This document shows, in pieces, positions 54,943 to 63,627 of a stretch of DNA of 64,000 bases. Below the pieces are notes generated by a model. It was not told where the DNA came from, ran no database searches, and saw nothing but the letters and a program-made list of their open reading frames with translations. The stretch comes from Marinomonas sp. THO17 (GTDB taxonomy: Bacteria; Pseudomonadota; Gammaproteobacteria; Pseudomonadales; Marinomonadaceae). The translations under genes were made by a program, and so were the position numbers. The stretch lies in assembly GCF_040436405.1 (NCBI RefSeq), contig NZ_AP031575.1, forward strand, positions 2,779,501 through 2,843,500, written 5' to 3'. Position 1 is the stretch's first letter. The number at the start of each line of letters is the position of its first letter.

Positions 54943-55857
54943 ATGGATATGAATAGATTGATCCCTTTGTTATCGGAATTGGCGATTTTTGTCAGTGTGG
55001 TGGAGGCAGGTAGTTTTTCAAAAGCATCAATCAAATTGGGCATGGCGACGTCTTCTGTGAGTCGCTCTATGACGCGTTTGGAAAATACGTTAGAAGAGAA
55101 GTTACTGAAAAGAACCACCCGCAAGATGACGTTAACCGACACAGGTCAAGAGGTGTATTATCTGTGTCGAGATATGCTGCAATCTGCTCAGTTGGCTGTG
55201 TCAGCAGCACAGGTGGATAAAAGCCAAGTATCCGGGGTGTTGCGAGTGGCGGCTCCTAAAGCTTTGTCTAGGCAAATACTCATGCCTATGGTGCTGGAGT
55301 TTATGCAGACTTTCCCACAAGTGATGTTGCAGCTTAAAGTGGTTGATCATTATATTGATCCTATCAGTGATCAAGTGGATGTGATTATTCGTATTACAGA
55401 TAACCCAGAGCAAGGTTTAATTGGTCAGGTGCTCGGACAATGCCGATTAATGGTTTGCGCTACACCAGACTATCTTGAAAAACATGGTGTACCAGCTCAT
55501 CCTGATGAGCTGATTGGGCACAATTGCCTATGTCTTGGTGAAAGCCCACTCGATCAGGTGTGGCAATTTACCAAAGGGACGGTTAAGAAGTCAGTTCAAG
55601 TACAAGGCTCAATGAGTGTGAATCACTCTGAAATACGTCGTGAAGCGGTACTGCAAAACATGGGTATTTCGGTGTTTCCTGAATTTTCCATTCAACCGTA
55701 TCTTGAGACAAACCAAGTTGTCGAACTCTTCAAAGACTGGCACATGAAGGGTAATTATCAAGGTGACATTATCGCTCAATATGTTCAGTCTAAATACATA
55801 CCCATGCAGATTAAAACCTTCGTCGATTTTCTTAAACAGAGGTTCTATTCAGTTTGA
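54943..55857 (+). CDS. LysR-family transcriptional regulator
   Basis: A 304-residue regulator with an N-terminal winged helix-turn-helix (LAIFVSVVEAGSFSKASIKL, then VSRSMTRLENTLEEKLLKR, about 12-60) and a C-terminal substrate-binding domain of CrgA-like type. It is divergent from the ArgG-like gene with a 98-bp gap, the usual arrangement in which the LysR protein controls the neighbouring operon. Ligand unknown. Confidence 0.9.
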   Translation: MDMNRLIPLLSELAIFVSVVEAGSFSKASIKLGMATSSVSRSMTRLENTLEEKLLKRTTRKMTLTDTGQEVYYLCRDMLQSAQLAVSAAQVDKSQVSGVLRVAAPKALSRQILMPMVLEFMQTFPQVMLQLKVVDHYIDPISDQVDVIIRITDNPEQGLIGQVLGQCRLMVCATPDYLEKHGVPAHPDELIGHNCLCLGESPLDQVWQFTKGTVKKSVQVQGSMSVNHSEIRREAVLQNMGISVFPEFSIQPYLETNQVVELFKDWHMKGNYQGDIIAQYVQSKYIPMQIKTFVDFLKQRFYSV

Positions 55858-55953
55858 TGTTGTAAGTATTGATTCACTTGGTAAACAAACTGTTAATTCA
55901 GTTTTATACATAACGTTTCTTACTAAGGTTAGGCTGCTCGCTTCTGTCATATT

Positions 55954-57639
55954 TCATTTTAGTGGAGGTTTAGAGAAGAGTTCGCTAGTCACAGAGTTCA
56001 ACTCAAGAAATGGGGTTTTAAAATGTCTAGCTGAGATGAAGGAATTTTCTCCATCAATGATAAATTCTTCCTCATCTTGCTCAACGGTTCTGCCTTGAAG
56101 AGCCATCCCAATAACCTCGCAATATGCATTTAACAATGGAGCTCCACTGGCTCCACCCTCTATATCTTTATCTACTCCCATATATTCTGCATGGTGACGT
56201 TTATAACTTGATTTAATAACTTTCATTTCTATGAGGCTTAGCTGCGCGTGGTAATCGGCGTATTTGGGAAAGCCTGCTAGCAGTAGTTCATAACCTGAGT
56301 TAATTGTCTTGAGTTTTTGGGAGATCGAAAGTGGTACAATCGTTTCTGTAGCGGGGGTGTTTGTTTCAAGGCGAAGAAAAGCGATATCGAATCGATCAAT
56401 CCTACTAATTATCTTAGCATGAAATTTGTCGTGACCACTTGCAAACTTTAAGAAACATCCTTTCGTTGCACCAGATTTTTTGAATGTATGTGCTGCCGTG
56501 ACGAAGATATTTTTTGCTATACAGAATGCGCTCCCTTGGACAAATTCGTCTATTTCATTGTTTTCTTGATAGCCTTCGAAACTTACTACTAAAATTGCTT
56601 TTTGTAGCAAGTTTATTTTCGATTTGTAAACTGTATTAAAGTTGATTTTTTGATCATTCTCTGTCGATAGTTTTATGCGTATATTTAGTCCAATAGTATT
56701 GAAGTTAGAGGCTAGGGTTCTGTATACACTGGAGTGTTTGCCTTTTACCATACCTATATACGTGATTCTGCCATGTACAACATTATCTAGGCTGGCTTTA
56801 TGCTCTGGATATTTGGATCGAAATTTTTCCCTAGCATTGTCTAAATCTAGAGTCATTGAATGAACCATTGCTCTTGTGGTACGTATATATCGACGGTCAA
56901 TATTGATCTTACGGTTAACTTTCAAGCCTGTTACAACTTGTCTTTCGTTTTTGTATTGCACGCGAGTCTTTTGCTGATTGATTTTAAAACCGTGTTGAGT
57001 AATCAAAGCTGTTAAATCTGAACTCGGATCTCTGTTTTCAGTAAAAATATTTTGCGACGATAAATGAGAGAATGAGAATGTTATATCATCGGCATATCTA
57101 GAATAGTAAGCGCTATTTTGCTTCGCTAAATGGCTCATATCTCGATCAAATGAACGACAAATTAAGTTTGATACTAATGGGGATGTAGGTGCACCTTGTG
57201 GGAGCTTTCGGTCATAGCAACATAGATTTGCTATGAGTCTAGCAGTTTCAGATTGAAGTGAATAAGGCGGAGCTATAAACATTCCGTATATTCGTCCAAA
57301 GTGAATTGAACCAAAAAAATCTTCTAAGTCGATATTAAATACGGCTGTTTTTTTTAAATGTTTTTTTGCGTTGAAAACTATACCTTTTTCTTTAATAAAT
57401 GCTGTTGCCGCAGAATGGGGAGAGCTACTCTGCTCTAGTAGATCCACTAATTTGCGTTGAACTGCTTTTAGAGGTCTGTTAGGGGCAAGAATAGTTCTCG
57501 TTTCACCATTCTTTTTCTCGATTTCAAATGACTCGTAAGAATCTAATAATTGTTTTTTATAAACTATGAAATTTAGCCATTGAAGCTTTACATTAAGCAG
57601 GTTTGCTAATTCTTGGGGGGATGTCGAAGGTGTAATCAA
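55954..57639 (-). CDS. Retron reverse transcriptase fused to trypsin-like protease
   Basis: A 561-residue fusion. Residues 1 to about 320 form a retron-type RT: NAKKH (90-94, the NAXXH motif), IDLEDFFGSI, QGAPTSPLVSNL (148-159), YADD (182-185) and VTG (236-238). Residues about 350-561 form a trypsin-like serine protease with His384 (VTAAHTF), Asp418 (RFDIAFLRL) and Ser498 (GGASGAPLL), a full triad. Start codon is TTG 57639; its ribosome site overlaps the a2 repeat. RT-protease retrons have been described as a retron type, and the protease is the likely toxic effector in anti-phage defence. AT-rich relative to neighbours, so probably acquired. Confidence 0.9.
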   Translation of the reverse strand: MITPSTSPQELANLLNVKLQWLNFIVYKKQLLDSYESFEIEKKNGETRTILAPNRPLKAVQRKLVDLLEQSSSPHSAATAFIKEKGIVFNAKKHLKKTAVFNIDLEDFFGSIHFGRIYGMFIAPPYSLQSETARLIANLCCYDRKLPQGAPTSPLVSNLICRSFDRDMSHLAKQNSAYYSRYADDITFSFSHLSSQNIFTENRDPSSDLTALITQHGFKINQQKTRVQYKNERQVVTGLKVNRKINIDRRYIRTTRAMVHSMTLDLDNAREKFRSKYPEHKASLDNVVHGRITYIGMVKGKHSSVYRTLASNFNTIGLNIRIKLSTENDQKINFNTVYKSKINLLQKAILVVSFEGYQENNEIDEFVQGSAFCIAKNIFVTAAHTFKKSGATKGCFLKFASGHDKFHAKIISRIDRFDIAFLRLETNTPATETIVPLSISQKLKTINSGYELLLAGFPKYADYHAQLSLIEMKVIKSSYKRHHAEYMGVDKDIEGGASGAPLLNAYCEVIGMALQGRTVEQDEEEFIIDGENSFISARHFKTPFLELNSVTSELFSKPPLK

Positions 57640-57643
57640 AAGT

Positions 57644-57775
57644 GCTCGTCCCTAATTTCACATTGCGCCGTGTCACTATCGTCAACATTAAACAACTACC
57701 ATATTGGCGATAAAGTCTAACCATATTGTCTTTTGGTAGCATTTTAAACCACCGAGATTAATTCCAAGGACGAGC
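57644..57775 (-). ncRNA. Putative retron msr-msd RNA with a1/a2 repeats
   Basis: On the minus strand GCTCGTCC (a1, 57775-57768) opens a 132-nt region that closes with its exact complement GGACGAGC (a2, 57651-57644), four bases before the RT start. Between them are candidate hairpins CTACCA...TGGTTAG (msr) and ACTTTATCG...CGATAGTG (msd). Position, size and repeats match retron ncRNAs. The branching G cannot be placed with certainty. Confidence 0.75.
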
Positions 57776-57802
57776 CTAATCAAGATTAAACTCAGAATGA
57801 TC

Positions 57803-57819
57803 TTAAGTAAAGTACTTAA
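57803..57819. promoter_or_regulatory. Palindrome between retron and urtA
   Basis: TTAAGTA-AAG-TACTTAA, a perfect 7-bp inverted repeat with a 3-base spacer. It could be an operator for urtA (161 bp downstream) or lie in the retron promoter. Confidence 0.4.
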
Positions 57820-57979
57820 CTACGTCATTTAACCTAGGTCCATAGGGTAATTAGCGCATACCCTGTGAGGTGTTTTTTTTGAATACTGAATGGACTGCTC
57901 ACTAGGTCATAACCATATGATAAAGCGCCTAAGTGATCAGTTTGTACGCATCAAAAAATCACAATAGGACGACTCAATC

Positions 57980-59263
57980 ATGAAAATTAAGACGCTTGCT
58001 TCTGCGATTGCGCTGACCAGTGCGACGCTTATTGCTTTCCCTTCTCTGGCTGCTGACACCATTAAAGTCGGTGTTTTGCACTCTCTTTCAGGCACCATGG
58101 CTATTTCAGAAACGACTTTGAAAGACACAGTTCTGATGATGGTCGAAGAACAGAATAAAAAGGGCGGTTTGCTAGGTAAAAAACTTGAAGCAGTGGTGGT
58201 TGACCCTGCATCGAACTGGCCTTTGTTTGCGGAAAAAGCCCGTGAGTTATTAACGGAAGATGAAGTGGATGTCATTTTTGGTTGCTGGACGTCCGTATCG
58301 CGTAAGTCTGTCTTGCCAGTTATCGAAGAGCTCAACGGTTTAATGTTCTACCCAGTGCAATATGAAGGTGAAGAATCTTCTAAAAATGTATTCTACACAG
58401 GCGCTGCGCCAAACCAACAAGCCATTCCTGCGGTTAACTACTTAAAAGACGAGTTGGGTGTAGAGCGTTGGGTATTGGCAGGTACGGACTATGTTTATCC
58501 GCGTACCACTAACAAGATTCTAGAAGCCTACCTGAAAGACATGGGTGTCGCAGAAGAAGACATCATGATTAATTACACGCCATTTGGTCACTCTGATTGG
58601 CAGTCTATTGTTTCCGATATCAAAAAATTCGGTAGTGCAGGCAAGAAAACCGCTGTGGTATCGACCATCAATGGTGATGCAAACGTGCCTTTCTACAAAG
58701 AATTGGGCAACCAAGGTATTTCTTCAGAAGACATTCCAGTGGTGGCCTTCTCTGTGGGTGAAGAAGAGCTATCTGGTTTAGACACTGCGCCTCTAGTAGG
58801 GCACTTGGCCGCTTGGAACTACTTCCAAAGTGTAGAGAGTGATGAGAATGAAGAATTCATTACTCAGTGGCGCGCTTTCACTAAGAATCCTAAGCGCGTA
58901 ACCAACGACCCAATGGAAGCGACTTACATTGGTTTCAACATGTGGGCCAATGCTGTGACTGAAGCCGGTACAACTGACGTAGACGCGGTTGAACAAGCCA
59001 TGATAGGTCAGGAAACCCCTAACTTGACGGGCGGAACTGCAGTGATGAACAAAAACCACCACTTGAGTAAGCCAGTGTTAATCGGTGAAATCCAAGACGA
59101 TGGTCAATTTGAAGTGGTCTGGGAAACTGACGGTGTGGTGCCAGGTGATGCTTGGTCTGACTTCTTGCCAGGTTCGAAAGACCTGATTGCTGATTGGACC
59201 GACCCAATTAACTGTGGCAACTACAACACTAAGACCAAAATGTGTTCTGGGCAAAATTACTAA
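57980..59263 (+). CDS. urtA: Urea ABC transporter substrate-binding protein
   Basis: A 427-residue periplasmic binding protein of the type-1 (Leu/Ile/Val-binding-like) fold with a signal peptide ending at SLAADTI. Marks of UrtA are KVGVLHSLSGTMAISE, FGCWTSVSRKSVLPVIEEL, NGLMFYPVQYEGEESSKN and GAAPNQQ. First gene of urtABCDE; a strong hairpin follows, so it should be made in excess over the membrane parts. Urea import serves nitrogen supply; the next operon gene after urtE is ureD. Confidence 0.95.
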   Translation: MKIKTLASAIALTSATLIAFPSLAADTIKVGVLHSLSGTMAISETTLKDTVLMMVEEQNKKGGLLGKKLEAVVVDPASNWPLFAEKARELLTEDEVDVIFGCWTSVSRKSVLPVIEELNGLMFYPVQYEGEESSKNVFYTGAAPNQQAIPAVNYLKDELGVERWVLAGTDYVYPRTTNKILEAYLKDMGVAEEDIMINYTPFGHSDWQSIVSDIKKFGSAGKKTAVVSTINGDANVPFYKELGNQGISSEDIPVVAFSVGEEELSGLDTAPLVGHLAAWNYFQSVESDENEEFITQWRAFTKNPKRVTNDPMEATYIGFNMWANAVTEAGTTDVDAVEQAMIGQETPNLTGGTAVMNKNHHLSKPVLIGEIQDDGQFEVVWETDGVVPGDAWSDFLPGSKDLIADWTDPINCGNYNTKTKMCSGQNY

Positions 59264-59289
59264 TTTGACCACCCCCAGGGTTGAAACTT

Positions 59290-59319
59290 GGCTTCCAGCA
59301 AGTGCTGGAAGCCTTTTTT
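59290..59319 (+). terminator. Hairpin between urtA and urtB, terminator/attenuator
   Basis: GGCTTCCAGCA pairs with TGCTGGAAGCC around AGTG-type loop, followed by TTTTTT. Partial termination would explain more UrtA than UrtBC, as in other binding-protein operons. Confidence 0.8.
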
Positions 59320-59353
59320 GTCACTTATGTTCGACTGCTTCTGGAGATATTTC

Positions 59354-60949
59354 GTGAAACGTATTTTGCGTCTCTGCCTGATAGGGATTTTTATGGTTTC
59401 ACCCACTTGGCTGATGGCGGTGGAAACCAAAGACTTGCTGTCTGAGCTTACCCAAACCAAGTTATCCAAAATGCCGGCTATGTTGGCGCAACTGGAAGCG
59501 CAGGGCGATGAGTCATTGCTGCCTGTGTTTAAAGCTTGGTTGGATGGCGATTTATATTACACCCGAGAAGGGCGTCAGCTAGTGGTGAAAACCAAGCTGG
59601 ATGGTAAAACAGCCTATGTGGATGTGTTCAGTCTTGCGCCTCAGCTGGAACTTACCAGTAAAAAAGTGCGCAAAATAAAGGTCAATAATAAGTTACGTGG
59701 CATGTTAAGAGGCACCATTGCGGGTTTGCAATTAACCTCAAAAGACCCTGAATTACGAGAAAATGCGGTGCGTGAATTGTTAGCAGATCTGGATAGTGAC
59801 ACCTTTGCTACCCTAGAAGCACTGTATCCACAAGAAACCCATTCGAGGGTACAAGAGATGATGCAAACTGCCTTGTCTTTGTACACAGCAAAAGATGTTG
59901 AACAGAGTCAAAGTGCTCGTTTAGCGGCCATTGAGTTTTTGTCCAGTAGCTTGGAAAACGATGTGCGCAATGGTTTGGTAACCTTAAGCCAAGATGCGAA
60001 TAATGTGATTGCGTCGGCAGCGACTCAGGCACTTGAGAAGATCAATCAAAGTATACAGAGATATGCGTTTGTTGATCAGTTGTTTTTTGGCTTGAGTTTA
60101 GGTTCCGTGTTGTTATTGGCGTCAATTGGTTTGGCCATCACCTTTGGGGTGATGGGGGTTATCAATATGGCGCACGGTGAAATGATAATGTTGGGTGCCT
60201 ATACCACTTATGTAGTGCAATTGATCATGCCTAATTACATAGATTATTCCATCTGGGTGGCCATTCCAGCGGCCTTCTTAGTATCGGGTTTAATGGGTGT
60301 CTTGATTGAACGCTTGGTGATTTGTCGTTTGCACGGTCGACCATTGGAAACCCTGTTGGCCACCTTTGGTATCAGTCTGATTTTACAGCAGCTGGTACGT
60401 ACTATTTTCTCTCCTTTGAATCGTCAAGTGTCCACCCCAAGTTGGATGAGTGGTTCATGGGAAATCAACCCCGTCTTGTCTTTGACGTTAAATCGTCTGT
60501 ATATTTTAGCTTTTGCCTTATTGGTATTCATCGCCTTGGTGCTGATTTTAAAGAAAAGTTCACTGGGCTTGAACGTGCGTGCAGTATCGCAAAATCGCAA
60601 CATGGCCAAAGCCATGGGGGTGAAAACCGAGTGGGTGGATGCCATGACCTTTGGGTTAGGGTCAGGCATTGCCGGCATTGCGGGCGTGGCGCTATCTCAG
60701 CTCACCAACGTAGGGCCAAACTTGGGTCAAGCTTACATTATTGATTCCTTTATGGTGGTGGTGTTTGGCGGTGTGGGCAATCTGTTGGGCACTTTAGTTG
60801 CCGCGTTCACCTTGGGTATTGCTAATAAGTTCTTAGAGCCGACCACGGGTGCTGTGTTAGCGGCGATTCTGGTGCTGGTGTTTATCATTCTCTTTATTCA
60901 GAAACGTCCTAAAGGACTCTTTCCACAAAAAGGTAGGGCTGCAGAATGA
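59354..60949 (+). CDS. urtB: Urea ABC transporter permease UrtB
   Basis: A 531-residue protein, starting at GTG 59354 after CTGGAG (an in-frame ATG at 59288 has no site). A signal-like helix is followed by about 220 periplasmic residues of HEAT-like helical repeats, then a LivH-type permease with eight to nine helices (LFFGLSLGSVLLLASIG, GVMGVINMAHGEMIMLGAY, VVVFGGVGNLLGTLVAAF). The periplasmic extension is usual for UrtB and may help dock UrtA. Overlaps urtC by four bases. Confidence 0.93.
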   Translation: MKRILRLCLIGIFMVSPTWLMAVETKDLLSELTQTKLSKMPAMLAQLEAQGDESLLPVFKAWLDGDLYYTREGRQLVVKTKLDGKTAYVDVFSLAPQLELTSKKVRKIKVNNKLRGMLRGTIAGLQLTSKDPELRENAVRELLADLDSDTFATLEALYPQETHSRVQEMMQTALSLYTAKDVEQSQSARLAAIEFLSSSLENDVRNGLVTLSQDANNVIASAATQALEKINQSIQRYAFVDQLFFGLSLGSVLLLASIGLAITFGVMGVINMAHGEMIMLGAYTTYVVQLIMPNYIDYSIWVAIPAAFLVSGLMGVLIERLVICRLHGRPLETLLATFGISLILQQLVRTIFSPLNRQVSTPSWMSGSWEINPVLSLTLNRLYILAFALLVFIALVLILKKSSLGLNVRAVSQNRNMAKAMGVKTEWVDAMTFGLGSGIAGIAGVALSQLTNVGPNLGQAYIIDSFMVVVFGGVGNLLGTLVAAFTLGIANKFLEPTTGAVLAAILVLVFIILFIQKRPKGLFPQKGRAAE

Positions 60950-62079
60950 GTAAGTTATTGCATTGGTTTAGCGCAGGGCGCACGTCTGGCAAATACACCT
61001 TGCCCTTTGTGATTTTGTTATTGGGGATCACCTTATTGGCATCGGCCGCCAATTTACTCTTACCAGAAAGCTCGGCCCTGTATGTGAGTACTTACAGTAT
61101 TACCTTATTGGGTAAGTATCTCTGCTATGCCATGTTGGCTTTGGCAGTGGATATCATTTGGGGTTACTGCGGTATTTTAAGCCTAGGGCATGGGGCATTT
61201 TTTGCCCTAGGTGGTTATGCCATGGGTATGTATTTGATGCGCCAAATAGGTGACCGTGGTGTCTATGGTCATCCCATTTTACCGGACTTTATGGTGTTCC
61301 TTGATTGGCAAGAGCTGCCTTGGTTCTGGTTGGGTATGGATCAATTTTGGTTCGCTATGATAATGGCCGTATTGGTGCCGGGCTTATTGGCTTTCGTGTT
61401 TGGTTGGCTGGCTTTTCGTTCCCGTGTTACCGGGGTGTATTTGTCAATCATGACACAAGCCTTAACCTATGCTTTGTTGTTGGCTTTCTTCCGCAATGAA
61501 ATGGGTTTTGGTGGCAATAACGGACTAACCGATTTTAAGGAAATTTTAGGCTTTGATTTGCAGTCTGATGCCACAAGAGTGTCGCTGTTTATCATAACGG
61601 CCTTGTTGTTGGCTTTGGTCTTGTTGCTCAGTCAGCGCATTCTGTCTTCTCGCTTGGGTAAGGTGACTTTAGCAATACGAGATGCGGAGGCCCGTACCCG
61701 TTTTATTGGCTATCGCACGGAACGTTATAAGGTGTGGTTGTTTGTCTACTCGGCGGTGATCGCTGGGGTGGCAGGCGCCTTATATGTACCACAAGTGGGC
61801 ATCATTAACCCAGGAGAGTTTTCTCCCATCAATTCTATTGAGATTGTTATTTGGGTCGCCGTTGGAGGCCGAGGTACTTTGATTGGTGCCATCATAGGCG
61901 CTTTATTGGTGAACTACGCTAAAACCCGTTTTACCGCCATTATGCCAGATGGTTGGTTATTTGCCTTAGGCGCGTTATTTGTCTTGGTGACCCTGTTCTT
62001 ACCCAAAGGCTTGATTGGTCTATACGGACAGCTTAAATCGAAACGCCAAACCCTACCGACACAGGAGGCGTCATCATGA
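60946..62079 (+). CDS. urtC: Urea ABC transporter permease UrtC
   Basis: A 377-residue LivM-type permease with eight to ten membrane helices. Typical segments are WGYCGILSLGHGAFFALGGYAMGMY and AIRDAEARTRFIGYRTERYKVWLFV with the cytosolic EAA-like loop. Four-base overlaps join it to urtB and urtD. Confidence 0.93.
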   Translation: MSKLLHWFSAGRTSGKYTLPFVILLLGITLLASAANLLLPESSALYVSTYSITLLGKYLCYAMLALAVDIIWGYCGILSLGHGAFFALGGYAMGMYLMRQIGDRGVYGHPILPDFMVFLDWQELPWFWLGMDQFWFAMIMAVLVPGLLAFVFGWLAFRSRVTGVYLSIMTQALTYALLLAFFRNEMGFGGNNGLTDFKEILGFDLQSDATRVSLFIITALLLALVLLLSQRILSSRLGKVTLAIRDAEARTRFIGYRTERYKVWLFVYSAVIAGVAGALYVPQVGIINPGEFSPINSIEIVIWVAVGGRGTLIGAIIGALLVNYAKTRFTAIMPDGWLFALGALFVLVTLFLPKGLIGLYGQLKSKRQTLPTQEASS

Positions 62080-62933
62080 ATGCCATAGATCAATCACTAC
62101 AAAGTCTAAGGGACACCTTCCGTCGTGATCAGGTATGGCCATTTTTAGCGCCAGAACAAGGGACTAAAGTGGATGTTTCAAATCAGATGATTCTTTATGT
62201 AGAAGGCTTGAATTTAAGCTTTGATGGCTTCAAGGCGTTGAACGACTTAAATTTGTATGTGAAAGACGGAGAGCTGCGTTGCCTGATTGGTGCCAATGGC
62301 GCGGGCAAAACCACTTTGATGGATGTGATTACCGGCAAATCTCAGCCCGATTCTGGTTCGGTGTTTTTTGGTCAAACCCATAACTTGCTGAGCAAAGACG
62401 AAGCGGACATAGCCCAGTTGGGGATTGGACGTAAGTTCCAGAAACCTACGGTATTTGAAGAGCAAAGTGTGTTTGACAACTTAGAGTTGTCTTTGAAAAC
62501 GGATAAGCGAGTACTACAGACTCTATTTTCTCGATTGTCACCCAGTGAAATTGATCGTATCGATGAGGTGCTGAAAATCATAGGTTTGAGTGAGCAGCGT
62601 TTTATGCAAGCTGGCGCTTTGTCTCATGGGCAGAAGCAATGGTTGGAAATAGGCATGCTTCTTGTATCCGATCCTAGACTTTTACTGATTGATGAACCCG
62701 TAGCTGGCATGACGGCTCAGGAAACGGAACGCACCGCGGAGTTGCTGACGTCCTTAGCCGGAGAACGTACCGTTATTGTGGTGGAGCATGATATGGAGTT
62801 TGTGCGCAGTATTGCTCGCACTGTGACTGTGCTGCATCAAGGCTCTGTGTTAGCAGAAGGCACCATGGATCAGATTCAGAACAATAAAGACGTCATTGAA
62901 GTCTATTTAGGCGAAGAAGCGGTGGAGGCCTAA
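62076..62933 (+). CDS. urtD: Urea ABC transporter ATPase UrtD
   Basis: A 285-residue ABC ATPase of the LivG type. Walker A GANGAGKTTLMD (about 72-83), signature LSHGQKQWLEIG, Walker B LLLIDEPVAGM and the switch His in VEHDMEF. The N-terminal 45 residues precede the core, as in UrtD. Works with urtE on the inner face of the membrane. Confidence 0.94.
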   Translation: MNAIDQSLQSLRDTFRRDQVWPFLAPEQGTKVDVSNQMILYVEGLNLSFDGFKALNDLNLYVKDGELRCLIGANGAGKTTLMDVITGKSQPDSGSVFFGQTHNLLSKDEADIAQLGIGRKFQKPTVFEEQSVFDNLELSLKTDKRVLQTLFSRLSPSEIDRIDEVLKIIGLSEQRFMQAGALSHGQKQWLEIGMLLVSDPRLLLIDEPVAGMTAQETERTAELLTSLAGERTVIVVEHDMEFVRSIARTVTVLHQGSVLAEGTMDQIQNNKDVIEVYLGEEAVEA

Positions 62934-62937
62934 CCCT

Positions 62938-63627
62938 ATGATCAGCATGAAAAAAGTCAGCCAATTGTATGGTGGAACACAAATTTTATGGGATCTGGAT
63001 TTAGACATAGTACCAGGCTCCATTACATGCATTATGGGCCGCAACGGTGTGGGCAAGACCACCTTGATGAAAGCCATTATGGGTTTGTTGCCCATTAAAA
63101 GCGGTGAAATTTTACTGAACCAGCAAGCCTTGCATAAACAAAGTGCAGAACGACGTGCTTACGCAGGCATTGGCTATGTACCTCAAGGCCGTGATATTTT
63201 TCCCATGTTAACGGTGGAGGAAAATTTGCGTATTGGCCTGCCAGTACAAAAGAAAAAAGCCATACCGGAAAAAGTCTTTGAACTCTTTCCGGTATTGAAA
63301 GAAATGTTGCATCGTCGTGGTGGCGATTTGTCGGGTGGTCAGCAGCAGCAATTGGCCATTGGGCGGGCTTTGGTATTGGAGCCAAAAGTTTTAATCTTGG
63401 ACGAACCAAATGAGGGGATCCAACCTAATATTGTTAAACAAATAGGCGATGTGATTCTTAAACTGAATGAGGAAGAAGGTTTAACCGTGATCCTAATCGA
63501 ACAAAAATTGGGCTTTGCCCGTCGCGTGGGCAAGGAGTTTCGTCTCATGGAAAAAGGTCGAATTGTCGCCGCAGATAAGATGGAAAACTTGAACGATGAT
63601 CTCATTAAACAGTATTTAGCCGTATGA
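62938..63627 (+). CDS. urtE: Urea ABC transporter ATPase UrtE
   Basis: A 229-residue LivF-type ATPase: Walker A GRNGVGKTTLMK, signature LSGGQQQQLAIGRAL, Walker B VLILDEPNEGIQ. Start is four bases after urtD. Its stop overlaps the ureD start (ATGA), so transporter and urease genes are one operon. Confidence 0.94.
   Translation: MISMKKVSQLYGGTQILWDLDLDIVPGSITCIMGRNGVGKTTLMKAIMGLLPIKSGEILLNQQALHKQSAERRAYAGIGYVPQGRDIFPMLTVEENLRIGLPVQKKKAIPEKVFELFPVLKEMLHRRGGDLSGGQQQQLAIGRALVLEPKVLILDEPNEGIQPNIVKQIGDVILKLNEEEGLTVILIEQKLGFARRVGKEFRLMEKGRIVAADKMENLNDDLIKQYLAV

Noticed and set aside
55954..57639. Group II intron or diversity-generating retroelement RT
   Set aside because: No maturase or endonuclease domain and no template/variable repeat. 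NAXXH and VTG motifs plus a1/a2 repeats identify a retron.
57937..58335. Minus-strand frame over the urtA start
   Set aside because: Antisense to a certain gene with a signal peptide; composition is Ser-rich noise.
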